A stretch of 64,000 nt of DNA. It comes from Echinometra lucunter (lineage: Eukaryota > Echinodermata > Echinoidea > Camarodonta > Echinometridae). Below are positions 22,813-37,600 of this stretch, piece after piece (the first letter of the stretch is position 1; each line of letters begins with the position of its first letter). The notes below the pieces were generated by a model, which saw only the letters and a program-made list of their open reading frames with translations, ran no database searches and was not told where the DNA came from. The translations under genes and the position numbers were made by a program. The DNA lies in assembly GCA_029962745.1 (NCBI GenBank), contig CM057161.1, positions 4,986,887-5,050,886 of the forward strand, read 5' to 3'.

Positions 22813-23130
22813 TTAAAGACACTAGGTTGTGAGCTTTCATGGGGAATTTGACACCATTCGGGTGCTTACCCAGTAACAGGTGTTGTCCATCACACAGAGT
22901 GGAATTGAGTTTTATGACCACCCATTGCCCCATATGGCAAAGTCATTATCTCACTTTCCCTGGCCGGACAATGCCCACAGCAGACCGAAGAATGTCTATG
23001 GTGGGGCAGCTTGTTTGCTGTGCTCCAGAGATGTAGCTCTATTACAGGTATTCCCAGTGCTTTTCACAAAGTCTGGTGTCAGCAAATTATGATCCATTCT
23101 CCATGAAAGCCCATGACCCAGTGTCTTTAA
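22813..23130. mobile_element. TTAA-flanked MITE (TTAAAGACACT)
   Basis: Starts TTAAAGACACTAGG and ends CCCAGTGTCTTTAA. The inverted ends extend about 30 bases and include GCTTTCATGG. Non-coding, 318 bp. Confidence 0.65.
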
Positions 23131-23984
23131 AATGTTGCATACTCATTTACTTGCGTGTTATGAAATGCCCTTAAAGCCAGAGCGAACTGGCACCCTTGTA
23201 TGGGATTTTGAAATAGCGCCCTCTCAGTCCTAAACTACTGATATTGTCCCCTTTTTGCTCCCAGCATGCTCTATTCTGATCAATGAGAGCTTTATTTTTT
23301 TGAGTAACATCTGTTAAAATGTATTTGTATTCATACTAAGGAAATTCACGAGAAGCCACAAAGGATATAATGTTTCTAAGAGTCTCTGGTTTCGAGTAGC
23401 CATAAGTTGGTGCTGTTGCAAATACATCATAATAAGGGTCAGTTCACTGTTGCTTTAAAACTCTCGGCAGAAAAAACTCCACGGTTTTCCTCCTCATTTT
23501 TTGAACAGGCCTTTTCAATATACAAACCTAATCCAGCAAGGTTCTAAATTTAAGGTGCAAAGTATTGTTGTCTATGTAAATCAAATCTCAGACATTAAAT
23601 TACACAAAACAAACCATCTTTTTTTTTTCTTTTCAAAATATATATCTGTATGAAAAAACAGACCATCTTTTTGGCAGTGATGATAGTTTGGTATGCTGAG
23701 AGCCAGATAAGAGTTAACCGTAATTCCAGACAATACAATATTTCAAGAGGCTTCTAAACTGCAAGGGCAAAATATAGGAAGAAATCTCAGACATCTCAGA
23801 CACACAATCTTATTTTGTCAGTGATGGTACAACCCATCTCCTGAGAGCTATCAAACAGTACTCCATAGAGAGTTTAACTATTTTGAGGTCTCTAAATTTA
23901 TGGGGGAAAATATTATCATTATAATAATATAAAAATGATACACACTTGAATTGTGCCATTTATCTACCGGTAGTTAAAACTATA

Positions 23985-24165
23985 CTGAGGAGCACCTTGG
24001 CATTGTGGCATCCAGAGGAACAGTGGAAGTTAAAAACTGATTCATCGGACCCAGGTTTGAGTCCGCGTCATATCTTTCGGATGGTGACGTTAAAGGGTTG
24101 GTCCCAGACGTAAATAATCACATCTGATTGATAAAGGTCTGTAAAAACCACATTACTTACACACA
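23985..24165 (+). mobile_element. tRNA-derived SINE, copy 1
   Basis: A GGCATTGTGGCATCCAGAGG stretch precedes a B-box-like CAGGTTTGAGTCCG. The tail CGGATGGTGACGTTAAAGG, TTGGTCCCAGACGTA and GGTCTGTAAAAA is shared with copies at 34972-35130 (minus) and 57125-57245. It lies just downstream of the AADAT polyadenylation signal candidate. Confidence 0.6.
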
Positions 24166-24272
24166 CATACACAGCATAATGAAAACACGAGACACTAGAA
24201 AAGTAGTTTTAGACTAAGCTATCTACACTGAAAAGGAATAAACACATTCCTTTATCAGCAGCAGTGGGTGAG

Positions 24273-24278
24273 TTTATT
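24273..24278 (-). promoter_or_regulatory. candidate AADAT polyadenylation signal
   Basis: AATAAA on the minus strand about 126 bases past the AADAT stop codon. The position suits a short 3' UTR. It is a six-base motif in A/T-rich sequence, so chance is possible. Confidence 0.4.
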
Positions 24279-24403
24279 ATGTGATGGGATCAAAGGGTGC
24301 TCATTCATTTTGCTCAAATTCAAAATATTGCCCTCTCCTAGTTCTGACTCAAAGCATAATTTTTCTTTACAAAAAGATACCGTAGAGATGGATAATTCCA
24401 AAT

Positions 24404-24469
24404 CTAATTCCTGATGTTCTGCTGGTTGGCCTGCTCTTCTTTCAGCAATTCAGCCAGTCTTCTTATACC
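24404..24469 (-). CDS. AADAT: AADAT exon 12 (last)
   Basis: Acceptor CTTCTAG; 21 codons GIRRLAELLKEEQANQ...RN then TAG at 24404-24406. It enters at phase 0, matching the end of exon 11. This is the C-terminal amphipathic helix of the enzyme. Confidence 0.88.
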   Translation of the reverse strand, partial: GIRRLAELLKEEQANQQNIRN

Positions 24470-27400
24470 CTAGAAGGCAAAAGAAAGAGCAAAGAAATCA
24501 ATATGAGTTAAATTAGATAGCATATCTTTGGTAATTAGTGAAATGTGATAATTACATTTCAAATATCTTTTTTTACATCCCCTCATGTAACCTTGAGTGT
24601 GAGTTTCAGTTTTAGTTTAGCTTGAAGTTACTTTACTTAAAAGTGTTTTCACATTATCATAAACAATTATAATTCATTTCCGAATCAAATTTGATAGTGC
24701 CTGATATACATCAGAAACAAAATAATGGTATGCAGAATGCTATCGAGCAAAGATATGTTACTTCACTTCATTAGCTTTATGTGCAGGGGCTTTCCAGCTT
24801 ATCAACTATAGCACCCCCACCCACACCCCCTGTATGAAAATAATAATAATGATAATTGGAGTAAATTCAAAAGAAAATATGACCCGGTGTCTGGGGGGAT
24901 AGAAGTGAAGGACAGACAAGCTGGATGAGTGCAGAATGCATTAAGAACATTGGGAATAGGACTAAGAGGCCCAAGTTTTCTTTTTTAAAGTAGGGGTCCA
25001 GGAAAAACTGCTGCTGAAGACTCAGCACAAGTTGGTAAGCACCATTCCTTCTCTATTATACAAACATCCATTGTTAGCATTATCAGAGACATGTGACCAA
25101 GGGGGTGTTTCTCAAAGATCGCACCGAGATAATCAAACTTACAAACAATTTCCCCAAGTCCAACTTAGAGCAAGCCTGATTCACGTTGGCTGGCAAAGTC
25201 TGTTTCAAAAAGTCAATCTTTGGGTAAGAAGTTGCACATGATTTGGTACTTATGCATGATTTTAAGTCAAACTTAAATCTTTGTGAAACACCCTGGCCAG
25301 ATGTTGAAATGGCACTGGCTCAAAGGGCCATTTCTTGAGGGTTGGGGGGGGGGGGGGGGGAGGTTGTTTCACAAAGAATTAAGTTGGACTTAAGAGTCAT
25401 GCGTAAGCGCCCACTGTGCATCCGCTATTAATGCGCAATCCCATTTATAGACTTCCCAATGGCACGTGTTCCTTAAGCATGATCTGAATAATGCATTAAT
25501 GCGTAATATACAGCACGCAACTAGGAATTTAAGTGCGACTTCAAGTCCAACTTAACTCTTTGTGAAACATTCCCCCCCCCCCCCCCAATGCCTTCCTCAC
25601 CTCTTCCATGTTCTCATCTGAGCAGACAGAATAACAGGCCCTGATGCACGGGGAAGGCTTGGTCTTGTCTGGGTAGAAGGCTATACCAGGAACGAACAGG
25701 ACCTCTTTCTCCATGGCCTTCTTAGAGATGAGTTCAAACGAATCCTTGACACCGATCAGTTCCATCCATACGAACATACCACTGTTTGGTACATCCCACT
25801 TGGCAAGACCTGGGATACCATTTAAGATCATTAAAAGTTTTAACATCCTTGAAAACAGAGATCCATACTAACTTCTCTTGTAGGCTGCAATAATCAAAAT
25901 TCTTAGGCCTGAATTCACAAAAGAGGTTTACATACAAACCCTGGTTTAAAGAGAAAGTTCAGTAGGGGGAGAGGTGGCACTTTGGAAATTTAACTACTTT
26001 GGCAGCTGAAACGAAAATGATTAATTTCAAACAAAGGTGATGTTTGTTTAAGCAAAATTGGTTCAGAAATGGCTAAAATATCAAAGAAATAAACATCGAG
26101 TTTTGTACGCGGATGTTGTACTGTGTTCACACACGTGTAATCCAATGAGATTTCAGTTCATGTTATTGTGTATGAAGCGCTGTGCACCGCTGTACGGATA
26201 GCGGTTGGGGTGAGTAGTGGTTAGTATAGGGCAGAAGGTAACAGTTGATGTGTAATCATTTGAATTAGTCTGCTGAAAGTCACTGGAAATCATGAGTGGA
26301 ATACCAGATGATCTCTGTGTGATGATGTATTTTTTATGCAAGCCAGGCAATATGAGACTATTTTTAATCAGTTTCATACCAATTTTCTTTTTGCTTCCAC
26401 TACTGTTCATTACCTTTATTCCTCTTTTGTGAATTCCAGCCTTAGTGTTTGAATGGATGTACCTCATATTAAAACTTTGCAATTCTGGTAGTCAGGACTT
26501 GAATTTTAGGTGCTTCCAAGTGTTCAAGACAACCGTTACTGCTGAGCCCTGATGGAGAAGTCTTCACAAGTCTGAATCAATACACTTCTCTTTAAATTGG
26601 CAACCTTTATTATTCTCTTGCACTTGAGACCTTTCAATTCCATTCAATTCAATTCATTTATTTTTCCTCTTTCAATTTTTCATATTTACAATGATGGTAC
26701 AGTTTACTTCACATCTTAACATACATATTGATAAACTTGCACAATACAATGAATTAGAAAAAAAAATTGAAAGGGAAGGAGGGCCGACTAAAAAGCAGAG
26801 CTTGTAGGGTGTAGGCCCCCCTGTTAAAAGTAATTATCATGAACTATTATTTTATGAAAAAACAACAACAATAACAACTGATTCAGTAATTACAAAATCA
26901 TTTTAAGACACAAAACAATGATAAATATATACATAAAAAACAATCAAGGTACACAAACATCAAAGTTGCACAAAGTCACGCTACAAATTATATTCGATTG
27001 GGAAATGCAACCTTTCATAGCATTGAGCTGGTCACATTAAAAACATAATGCTAAAAGCTGTTTTGATGTACCTGTTAAATGTTTGTCCATAGCAGCAAGT
27101 AAGACATCTCTTTTGCGTTGGTAGAAGGCGGCTACTTTCTCTACATGGCTCATGAGCCCTTCAACACCCCACTCATTAAGCAGCTTATACAACGTGAGCT
27201 GTATCAAAATATGTGAGAGAAAGGAGAGTGCTGGTCATCCAATTACGATGTACAGGAAAATGTCTCCAAGCAACTGGCAAAAAGTAGATTAGTTGTAAAT
27301 AAAAACAAAAATGTTTAGTATGTTATTTTGGAATCATTAATTTGACTCACTTTCCCCAAAATGGCACATGCACTGCATACAGAAATGAGTATATGGGACC

Positions 27401-30400
27401 ACACACAAATTTTGCATGAATGTTCAGGCCACACATTTAATCTATTTCTCATTATATTTCAAATAAAAGGGCATTTGAAGGGTAATAATCTTAAGGAAAT
27501 CTTTTTACGATTTTTAACTATGATATTCTTCCTGACATAAAAAGAATGGAAAATAAAGCTCATATATCACAACCTAGTTTTCACCTTTCCCAAAACCTAA
27601 CCTCTTTAAACTTTGCTGTCCTGAGATGGAACCACTAGTAGGTTGAAGTGTTCTAGGAAATTAAAACTTGAAAGGTGGATGGTCCTATCAAGGACTTAGT
27701 ACTCCATGTAAGAGCAATGAGTATAGGAAGACTGGGGGCATTTCATCAAGTGTCTGTGTCAGTGATTTTTACTGACAAATTTGCTCTCAGCCAATCAGAT
27801 GCATGGATCTCAGTAGCTTATAACAGTTGTTGGTAAAAATCACAGACAAGACACTTGATGAAATGCTCCCCTGAATTCTCAACACTATCAGACTGAGAGG
27901 GAAAAGGACCTATTTCACTTTCAAGGAATACTGAAAGCTATGACCTTCAGGATACTGAAGGTCACAGTTCTGTTGAAAGCATGTTCTTTTTATCAGGGCC
28001 CGCGGAGCATTGAAAAAATAATTGTAAAAATAGCTCATTAATGAAATGCGGCCCACATAGCAGTGACAGAATTGGGTAAAACACTGATACAGTTTTCTCC
28101 TCTTTCCATATTTGTTTTCATCATTCACAATATAACTGACTCGTTACGTGGTATGGACAATTGATACAAAGCTCCTCTAATTCCCTCTCATTACATCAAT
28201 AACATTAACGACAATATACATCGCTTGACTTGTCCATCAAATGCAGTCCCCAGATCGAACTGAAAAAGTAAGTGTGATTTCTTTCTTCAGTGAGTGATTT
28301 TGTCGTTTGTTTGTTTGTTTTTGCAATAATTGCAGAATTGCAGGTGTGTGTATTATGTGCATGTTTGTGGGAGGGGGGGGGGGTCTACATGTGGCCCGCC
28401 AAGTTATTCCAATTGTCGCCTGTGGCCCGTGAGCTAAAACATGTTGGCCACCCCTGTTTTACATGAAGCAGTTGCATGGTATTGAATTATAACCAACAGT
28501 GATCGTAAAAGAAGTCTCTGCAGGACCTTCCAGTAGCTTTTAACAGAACCATCTAAAGCAAATGCAATTACTAACTCCTGTGACACTTCATTTCTTGGAA
28601 GAGAAGCAGATTCTCTGTAAGGAAGTTAACAAGGATATGACAATCTGTGAAGGATAAGCACTGAAAAAAAAATTGTTTGATCGGTGGAAGAGGGATACTA
28701 CAGAGAATTCCATTTAATAAAAAAAAAATCTATGATATATGATCACAGGATCCACGACTACTTTCCTTGAAACAGTTCAGAAACAACATGATGGACGTCT
28801 GGAGGCTACAGCTCCGTTTGAATGAGAAATATCACTGAAGATGATTAATACTCCCGCCCCAATGTGTGTGCCAAATTTTATGAGCATTGTTGAAAAATGA
28901 GGAAGTAGTTTGATCCCCAAGAGTTTCCCCTGATTTATTGCAATGATATGCCATTACCGTGGCAGCGCAGTTTCCAACACATTCAAGAAAGGTGTCTTGC
29001 ACATCTTCCTCCCAGAACCAATGGTGTGCCGAATTCCATGAGCATTGCTCAAAAAATGAGGAAGTAGTTCGATCCACAAGATTTGCAACAAACGGACCAC
29101 TCGACTGCCCGTACACTGATTCCTATATACCCCCTTCAAACTTCCGTTTGGCGGGGGTATAAATATCATATTTTGAAGGTCCAGATGGACTTGACCTTTC
29201 ACCTTCACATATGACATTGTAAACCATCTCACCCCCTTCCAAAAAAATACCAACCTGACATAACAAAACAGAAATACATCAGTACAATGCGCTTCACATT
29301 TCTGCCCCCTTGTAACACATTCAGATTGCAGACAGAATGTATAGTGTGTGGTGGGCCTTACCTGTGTGAGGACACTTGTGTGAAGGACAGAGGCCTGCAT
29401 GTGCATGATAATACGTGTGACCAGCGCCTCAGGACCAGTACATACACCAACACGAAGACTGTTGAATGTAGAAAAGAAGAACTTTGATTGACAAGTAATA
29501 CATACTAGATAAAATGTGTGATAAATAAATGCATGCACCTCAAATAATTGGGTTCATGAAATAAGAATTATCTTGTTTGTCAGAAATTTATGAAGGCAAC
29601 AAGCTGCCTCTTGGAGCTGTTTTATTTAAAACTAACAATGGCATAATGATAATGATAGGGGGGGGGGGACCTTGGGGACAGTTCCCCCCCCCCCAATGAA
29701 AATTCAAACGTGGTTTATTTCTAAATGGATACTAATGACTTACAAATGTTGCTGAAATGACATGATATTCTGGGTTTTGTTTTCTAACTTATATTTTTTT
29801 ATGCCCCCCCCCCAAAGTTTTTGCTCATTACACCACTGCTAACTAAGAAAAACAGACATTCAGATCATCTGAGAAGAAGTGGTCCAATTTCAATAACTAA
29901 TAGAGGTCTCTCTAACAGGGACTACTGGCATGTCAATGAGATGAGTTTTAAAAGATGCTTGATCTTGATGCCGATCGCACTTTTTAACAATCCTCCTCCT
30001 CTTCCTCCCTCCCCCACCTTCAATCTTTTTTTAAAAACTTACCCAGCAGAAATTATTTTGGCAAACGAATCAAATCTGAGAACTCTTCCATCCTCATCCA
30101 TCGAAAGGAAACTTGGACTCTTTTCCTGAAAAATAAGGAGAACCCAATAATATGAGAAATGCACAGTGAAAATTTGCTTAAAATTGCACTGGTCATCAGA
30201 GCAATTACTGCGAACGTGGAATATTTCACAGTGTGGAATTTTTTGCGCATTTGGTGTGGCATGACACTTGCGCGAAAATAAACCCAATGAAATATTTCAT
30301 TTTGAATGTGAACATGGTTATTCGTCAGCAAAAATTAAAGATGAACGATTGTGTTGAACTCGGCTGAACATAAAAAAATTAATAGCGCCAAAATTTCCAC

Positions 30401-31615
30401 TTTTACAGTAACTCTGCGCTGTTTAAACCGTTGAACACTAAGCTNNNNNNNNNNNNNNNNNNNNNNNNNNNNNNNNNNNNNNNNNNNNNNNNNNNNNNNN
30501 NNNNNNNNNNNNNNNNNNNNNNNNNNNNNNNNNNNNNNNNNNNNNNNNNNNNNNNNNNNNNNNNNNNNNNNNNNNNNNNNNNNNNNNNNNNNNNNNNNNN
30601 NNNNNNNNNNNNNNNNNNNNNNNNNNNNNNNNNNNNNNNNNNNNNNNNNNNNNNNNNNNNNNNNNNNNNNNNNNNNNNNNNNNNNNNNNNNNNNNNNNNN
30701 NNNNNNNNNNNNNNNNNNNNNNNNNNNNNNNNNNNNNNNNNNNNNNNNNNNNNNNNNNNNNNNNNNNNNNNNNNNNNNNNNNNNNNNNNNNNNNNNNNNN
30801 NNNNNNNNNNNNNNNNNNNNNNNNNNNNNNNNNNNNNNNNNNNNNNNNNNNNNNNNNNNNNNNNNNNNNNNNNNNNNNNNNNNNNNNNNNNNNNNNNNNN
30901 NNNNNNNNNNNNNNNNNNNNNNNNNNNNNNNNNNNNNNNNNNNNGTTTACATAGGGTGCATATCACAGAAATGTGTCTCTATCCAATATCCAAGTTGATA
31001 TCACCTCACACTATGAACATGACGGACAAAGAAAGCGGACAAGTAAACAACCCTTCATTCTACCCTTCACAATGGTTCTGGTAGTCAAAAGAACATCCCT
31101 TCACTGCTATTGTCTGAAATATGTGGAACAGGTGTCACATGCATATTCACCTGGAACTACATGATTAAACATAATAGCTGTGAAGGGATGTTCTTTTGAC
31201 TACCAGAACCATTGTGAAGGGTAGAATGAGAGGTTGTTTATTTTGTCCACTTTCTTTGTCCACCATGTTCATAGTGTCATTGTATTACTGCTTGTTATTA
31301 AATTATCTTGTGTATTTTTTCAGAGATGGGACTGAACTGACTATGACCCCGGAGGAGATGAATAAAGCACAGCAGTATGGAGTCACCTCAGGGTAAATCA
31401 AATTCTTCAAAGTCCAGCTAAATGTTGATGGTTTTTAAATGGTTTAAAATTCACAGTCATCATCTCTATCCTACGTGTGTATGATGGATAGAGCAATGAT
31501 ATCAGTAATGTGTATAGCCAGTGCGACAATAGGACTTGATGTTTCATTAAAGAGGAAAGAGTGCTTGATATTATAAAAAATCTTAAAAGTACTGCAGGAT
31601 GATGTTGATAATAAA

Positions 31616-31667
<52 letters not shown>

Positions 31668-34600
31668 TAAATGATGATAATTATGATGATAGTGGTGATA
31701 ATAATATTAACAATGATGCTGATGATAATGATAATAATAATAATAATGGTGATGATAAAAATTATAATAATGATAATAAAATAATAATAAGAAGAAGAAA
31801 AGAAGGAGAAGAAGAAGGAGAAGAAGAAGGATAAGGAGAAGAAGGATAAGGAGAAGGAGAAGGAGAAGTAGGAGGAGGAGAAGGAGAAGAAGAAGAAGAA
31901 GAAGAAGGAGGAGGAGGAGGAGACGGAGGAGCTGCTATTACTTAGGCAAATCATTGCCCTTCTATGCACCTAATAGCAGCTGGTACACCAGCATCACTGT
32001 GCAAACACTTGTTCTGGAAAAGATTGAAAGAATGTAGGGAGTTTTAGGGACTCTTGTTTCATTATTGATATCTAGATAATTGTCATCATGCATTAACCCA
32101 TTCGTGACAGGAATTATCTAAAGCCTAATTTGATCAGCTTTTATTCTTCAAATTGGCAACACCAACACTTTTATTTTATTGCTACATTTTTCTTATAAAA
32201 CATCATGTATCTGAAATGAATATAAATTGACAGAAATTATGATGAGGAGTCAAAAAGTTGCCAATTTGCAGGGTGATGGGTGATTTTAAACTTTCTATCA
32301 CATTGCCAATTTAAGGATTTTAATGCTTATTTTACTTTGAAAAATTTTCAGCATCAAACAACAAATATTGACGCAACCAAAATGGGCACAGTAAATGTAG
32401 ATTTTTTTTACTCTTTCTGCTCATGTATTTGGTTGAAAAGGGCTTTGCATCAAAAGATATTAGGCCAAACCACAAAATGTGGACCTCTGTCACGAATGGG
32501 TTAATTATTATTTTTTTTTTGCTGTGGTTGCTATCACAAGACCTTACCCTATGCTAACTTATTTACCTTCTCTTCTAAAAATGATCTGAATCATCAGATA
32601 TCCCCCGCTCCGTGATTGGTTGATGGTCACTTCAGACTCAAGATGCACAACCCCCCGCGCTAGCAAACAGATGGTAGTAAACTTGACATGGCAATCACAG
32701 CTGGTAGTCAGCATGGGCTGTGTATGGTACGTACCATTGAAGCAGTAGAGGTGTGTTGTGGTTGAGTGGATAAGTCTCCAGACTCTGAACCACAAGGCCC
32801 AGGGTTCAAATCCCTGCAGCAACACTAATGTCCTTTGGCAAGACATTAATCTACATTTGCCACACTTGACCCGGGTGGTAGTAAGTGGGTACTGTAATGC
32901 TGTTATTTTTGCATGATTAATTTTTTGCGCTGAGCGACTCAAGAACATATTCGCGGGTTCTTGAATTCAAGTTGCACAATTACTCACTCGCAAAAGTGCA
33001 CGATTATATTTGATATTTCAATGCATATGATATCGTGCTAATATTTTTCGCGGGTTCTAGAATTCACGCTTGCCAAAAATAGCAAGAAATCCATGAAAAT
33101 TAATGTACCGCGAATATTTCTGCATTTACAGTACCTGGTAGATTTATTCCTTGAATGCACTGATCGCTACGGTAGCCGTGCTAAAGCCAGGGTAATAGCA
33201 TGCTTGCAGGGCCCTCTGGAAAATGTATATAGTACTGAATAGGCTACCCTGGGTATAAAACAAAACATCGTTACATAGCAGTGCTATAGGGTTTCAGGGC
33301 TTGAGTGTCCTATCTACCTTTGGCCTAACTTCCCATAGGTCTAGGCTGCATGTTTTTCCTTCTATGGGTTCTACATCACAACTGGTCCTTAATAGCATTT
33401 AGTCCTCTGTCCCTTTGGTCCTTTACCCTATTTCATTGGTCCAACATCAAATTTGTCCCATATCTAATAGGGCCTGCATCTGATCGGTTCGAGAGTGTGT
33501 GTGTGTTGGTCCTGCTGTGGCTTGGCCCACCACTCCTTTGATCCTGCATTCAACTGGCCAATGTATTATTTGATATCTTTACAATGTGTTTCCCGTAGTT
33601 TAGTCTAAGGTCCCATTGATATACACATCTTTGTTCCAGTGAAACATAACCCTAACCCTATTATTGTAAAACAAACATTGTGATCATACTGCAAAGTCAT
33701 ACCTTAATTCTAATGTGAAGCTCAACCAATAACATTACAAAAGACAAAAGTTCCAATGATACAAATAAATGGCATCGATAATGGAACCACTGATAAAATG
33801 AAATAACCAAGGGGGCACTTAACCAGAGGTACATGTACATGATAATATAGAGGGGCAAGTCAAAAATAATGTTCATTTTCAAACAATGTTACATTTTAGT
33901 TTACCAGATGATTGTATTTTATTGAAAGTCCTGCTGTATTTCCCCAATTTTGGGAAAATTTGTATCATGCCAGGGGCCTGTAATATAAAGAGATACAATC
34001 AATCTTACAGTCAATTTAACTCTTTAGGACATGGTTTGCCATAGACTTGTGATTCAAATCAATTGTATTTTTCATTGTATTTTTTTATGTTACAGGTCCC
34101 AGAGCTGTTACTCTCACAATTTTCCTCTCTTTATTCCTTAATATAAAGCTTTCCTGATACTAACACTCTATTAAGAGGGGCACCTCCCCCCTTTCTGATT
34201 TACTTGGCCAATCAAGTGTATCATGCATTGAATATGACATAAAGCATGTTGGCCACAAACGTTACCTGCAATTTTGCTACCGGTAGTTTGTTTTTCATGC
34301 TTCAGTGTACGTAATAACAGTGACATGCTTCTTTTTTTTTTTTTTTTTTGTAACTGAGTTTAGCTTGTCTTTCTTTATTGGGTTGTGAAATGTACATATA
34401 GCTTGAATGAAACGGAAGCCTTAGATCATCAAAGCATTCTTTTTTTTTTGTTTTCGTTTCTTTCAGGCGTGTGAAGCTTTTATAACTAGAGGCGATAAGG
34501 TGCTAGCTGGTGTACCCGTCTATTCTGGTGCTATTGCTATGGTAAGTCATGCCTGGCTGGCACAAGGGTGTTGAAGGGAACCAAAACCTTGGGGGAAAAA

Positions 34601-37600
34601 ATCAAGTTTAATGAAAAGAGAGGATAGACAGAAGGAATTTTCAAAAAAGTTCCATCAAAATCGTGACAAAATTGAGAAGTTAATGAAAGTTGGATGAGTC
34701 TCAATTTACTTGCTATGGCTATCCTCAAATTCACAGTGTTGCTTCAAAATTGCAGGTTTTTTGTGGACAACTCTGAATATGTTTTATACACAAAATTTTA
34801 CATTTTCTCCATTATCTCGTAAGGTGCAGCCTGTCTCCTTCTTAGCTCAAGATGTATCATAGGAAAATGTATTTGACACAACATATGTTGAGTTCACAAA
34901 GAGACAAGCAGCATCTTTAGAGATAATGGAGAAAATATGAAATTTTGTGTATGAAACATATCAAGGGTGATCCATGTGTGTAAAAAAAAACAAACAAACA
35001 GAAAACAAACATTTTGTTTTTACAGACGTATATATTGTACAATATACGTCTGGGACCGACCTTTAACATCACCATCCGAAAGACGTGACCCGCACTCGAA
35101 CCTGGGTCCAGATCAGAGTCGGTGCCATTTTGAAGCAACATTGACAATTTGAGGATCGCCATAGAAAGTAAATCAAGACTTTTCAAACTTTTATAATTTT
35201 CTCATTTCGTAACCGATTTTGATGGAACTTTTAAAAAATTGCTCCTCTCTGTCCTCTCTTTTCATAAAAAATAGATTTTTCCCCAGGGTTTCGGTTCCCT
35301 TTAACTTGAGCGCGACATTGTACTTTCCGTGTAGCGCACGCTTGAGTTAATACCTCTGTGCCAGCCAAGCGAAGAAGTAAAAGGGGGAACCAAAGAAAAC
35401 CAATGAACCAATGAAAAGATGATTTTCTCTGATTGTGTTTAGTTCCTTGCCTGGATAATACATTAACCCATAGAAGTACAGAGCTTTTCAGAGGTCTAAA
35501 TTAATCATCTTCAATCCTCAAATTGGCAACAACTATTATTTTTTCCACTCTTACATAGTTTGAAAAAAAATAAATATAGATAAAACATGAACCAAAATGA
35601 ATTATGATTGTAAAATTTAAGTGGAAAATGCCAATTTGAACACGGAAATGGGGATTCTATGAATATTCACTGCATTGCCAGTTTAAAGACTTTAATGATT
35701 AGTTACATTTAAGCTGCTTTTATTCGAAAACGCAACATCATACTACATTGAAAATGGACTCAAAATTTTCAGCAAATTGAGTCATTAAACTGGGCCATCA
35801 AGAGCCAAATAGAATGCTGAAAAAAAAATATTGACTCAACCCACGCTCAGAATTGAATACTGGCCCAGAAGAAAAAAATAAAGGTTGAGCTCATCACCTT
35901 TCCGTGTACTTTAAAGTGATTACACCATGGTAAACAAAATTTTGATATACGATCGAGAATAGAATTCTGAGAAGAATGACATTAAGAATATGATGATTTT
36001 CAATCGAAATCAATGCATTTTGGCTAATTTTCTCATGAAAAGTTATGAGCTGACCAGAAAAAAAATGAGTATGAGGTATGACGTAAAAGTGGGTACCCAG
36101 CTTTGCGCATTGCAGTTGTGCTACACGCTAGACTGTACAACATGTATTATACCTTGCACGCATTTTGCTAGAAGTGCGCGACAAGGTACCCACTTTGACG
36201 TCATTTTGACGTCAAAGTGGGTACCCATTTGAAACTGGTCACAGCTGAGGTGTCAAAAATATCCTGAAATCTTACCACATTTGGGGGTTTTCTTGGCAAC
36301 AGGACTTTTTAAAAAACTTTAGACAGATGATTTTCTGCTAACAAAATCATGCTCTTTTAAATGAACTAAAATTGTTTCAGCATTGGGTACCCCCTTTAAA
36401 AGAACATGTGATAATTATTTTTAAATGAAAATTATCCAGGGCAGCCACAGGCATGCACGCATTTACAACTATTCACTAATAATTCTCAGCATTATTAGCA
36501 ATTATACAACCTTGATTAACCCAGTTCACTGGGTTTCATTCCATAATATTTTTTTTTAGTGTTATATTCAAGGAAGTGATCATTATATTTCTATTTATGT
36601 TTCAAGTTCATGATGCCACTTAGGATGTACGTGATCTTGTCAAGTGACTCTTCTGGCTATAGATCTACATGTAGCTTGTTAGGACTTGTGACGATGAAAA
36701 GGATGGTCAGATTTCACCGCCAGCAATAACTGTGACTGTGATAATCTTGCTTTCCTTTATCAGTCTGGTCTATTTTTGTCAGGCCACTAAGATGGAACGT
36801 GACTAAAGGATCCTTAGTGGTGTCTGTCTGTCTGTCCGTCCGTAAAACTTAGGAAACTTGAATAACTTTGCACCCATTTGCCCGTTTGTAACCAAATTTG
36901 GATGGTTGATGCCCAATACAGGGACCTCAATGTTATTCGGGGATCACAGGTCATGTATGTAGGTCAAATGAGGTCAAGTGATAAATTTACCTGCAAGTTT
37001 CTACTGGGGTCGCTAGCTTTGCAACCATTAGTCCGTTTGTAACCATTTCTTGGTATTTCACTAATAGAATTAATTTACGAGAATGCTTGCATGCAAATAG
37101 GGTGAGGCACATTATGGCTATTGCCTGATTATATGTTCAGAAGGTACTGAAGATTTTGTAAATTTTAGGTCAGACTTCAACAAATTATGCCAATGAACAA
37201 CCTTACTGAATTCAAATTCATCATCTTGTTGAAATTGCTCAGCCCCCAGTTTATTTCAGGACTTTTGTAGGATTTTTTTTTTTGAGGAAGCGAGTTGGCT
37301 CAGTCGATATAGCGTCTGCCTGTCGAACCAAAGATTGGGGGTTCTAGTCCATCCCGGGCGGATGACTGAAGCCTGCGTTGTGTGTTAACGTGCCCCTCCC
37401 CTGTTTCATAGACAGTCTATGTTTCAGTGGAAAACATGAAATGATACTTGTTGTCAGTGTGTGGGATTTGTAGGCTGCTTGGATGAAGTAGGTTCTCAAA
37501 TTTCTGTGGGAACCCTGATGATAATGTATAGTTGATATCTGAGCTCTGACCAGACCTTAAGATGGTTTTCTAGTACTAGTCTAGGACTGCACTTATTTTA

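Larger units (their letters stand above)
14639..24403. other. convergent intergenic region, 9.8 kb
   Basis: Lies between the centrin stop and the AADAT stop, so it should contain both 3' UTRs. AATAAA on the plus strand occurs at about 16522 and 16619, far from the centrin stop. The rest is MITE-like elements, detailed separately, and pogo-like fragments. I see no additional gene. Confidence 0.7.

Noticed and set aside
30403..31084. Open frames across the first N run
   Set aside because: Unknown bases hide stops; there is no sequence content. The same applies to 42878-43436.
31583..31969. Open frame rich in Ser/Phe and Ile on minus
   Set aside because: Translation of the compound AAT/GAA microsatellite.
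32752..32830. tRNA gene with Gln-like anticodon
   Set aside because: The acceptor and T arms pair, but the anticodon stem does not, and the tRNA-like part continues into a shared non-tRNA body; it is a SINE head.
37290..37365. tRNA gene
   Set aside because: A and B boxes are present, but no good acceptor stem; it continues into a SINE body.
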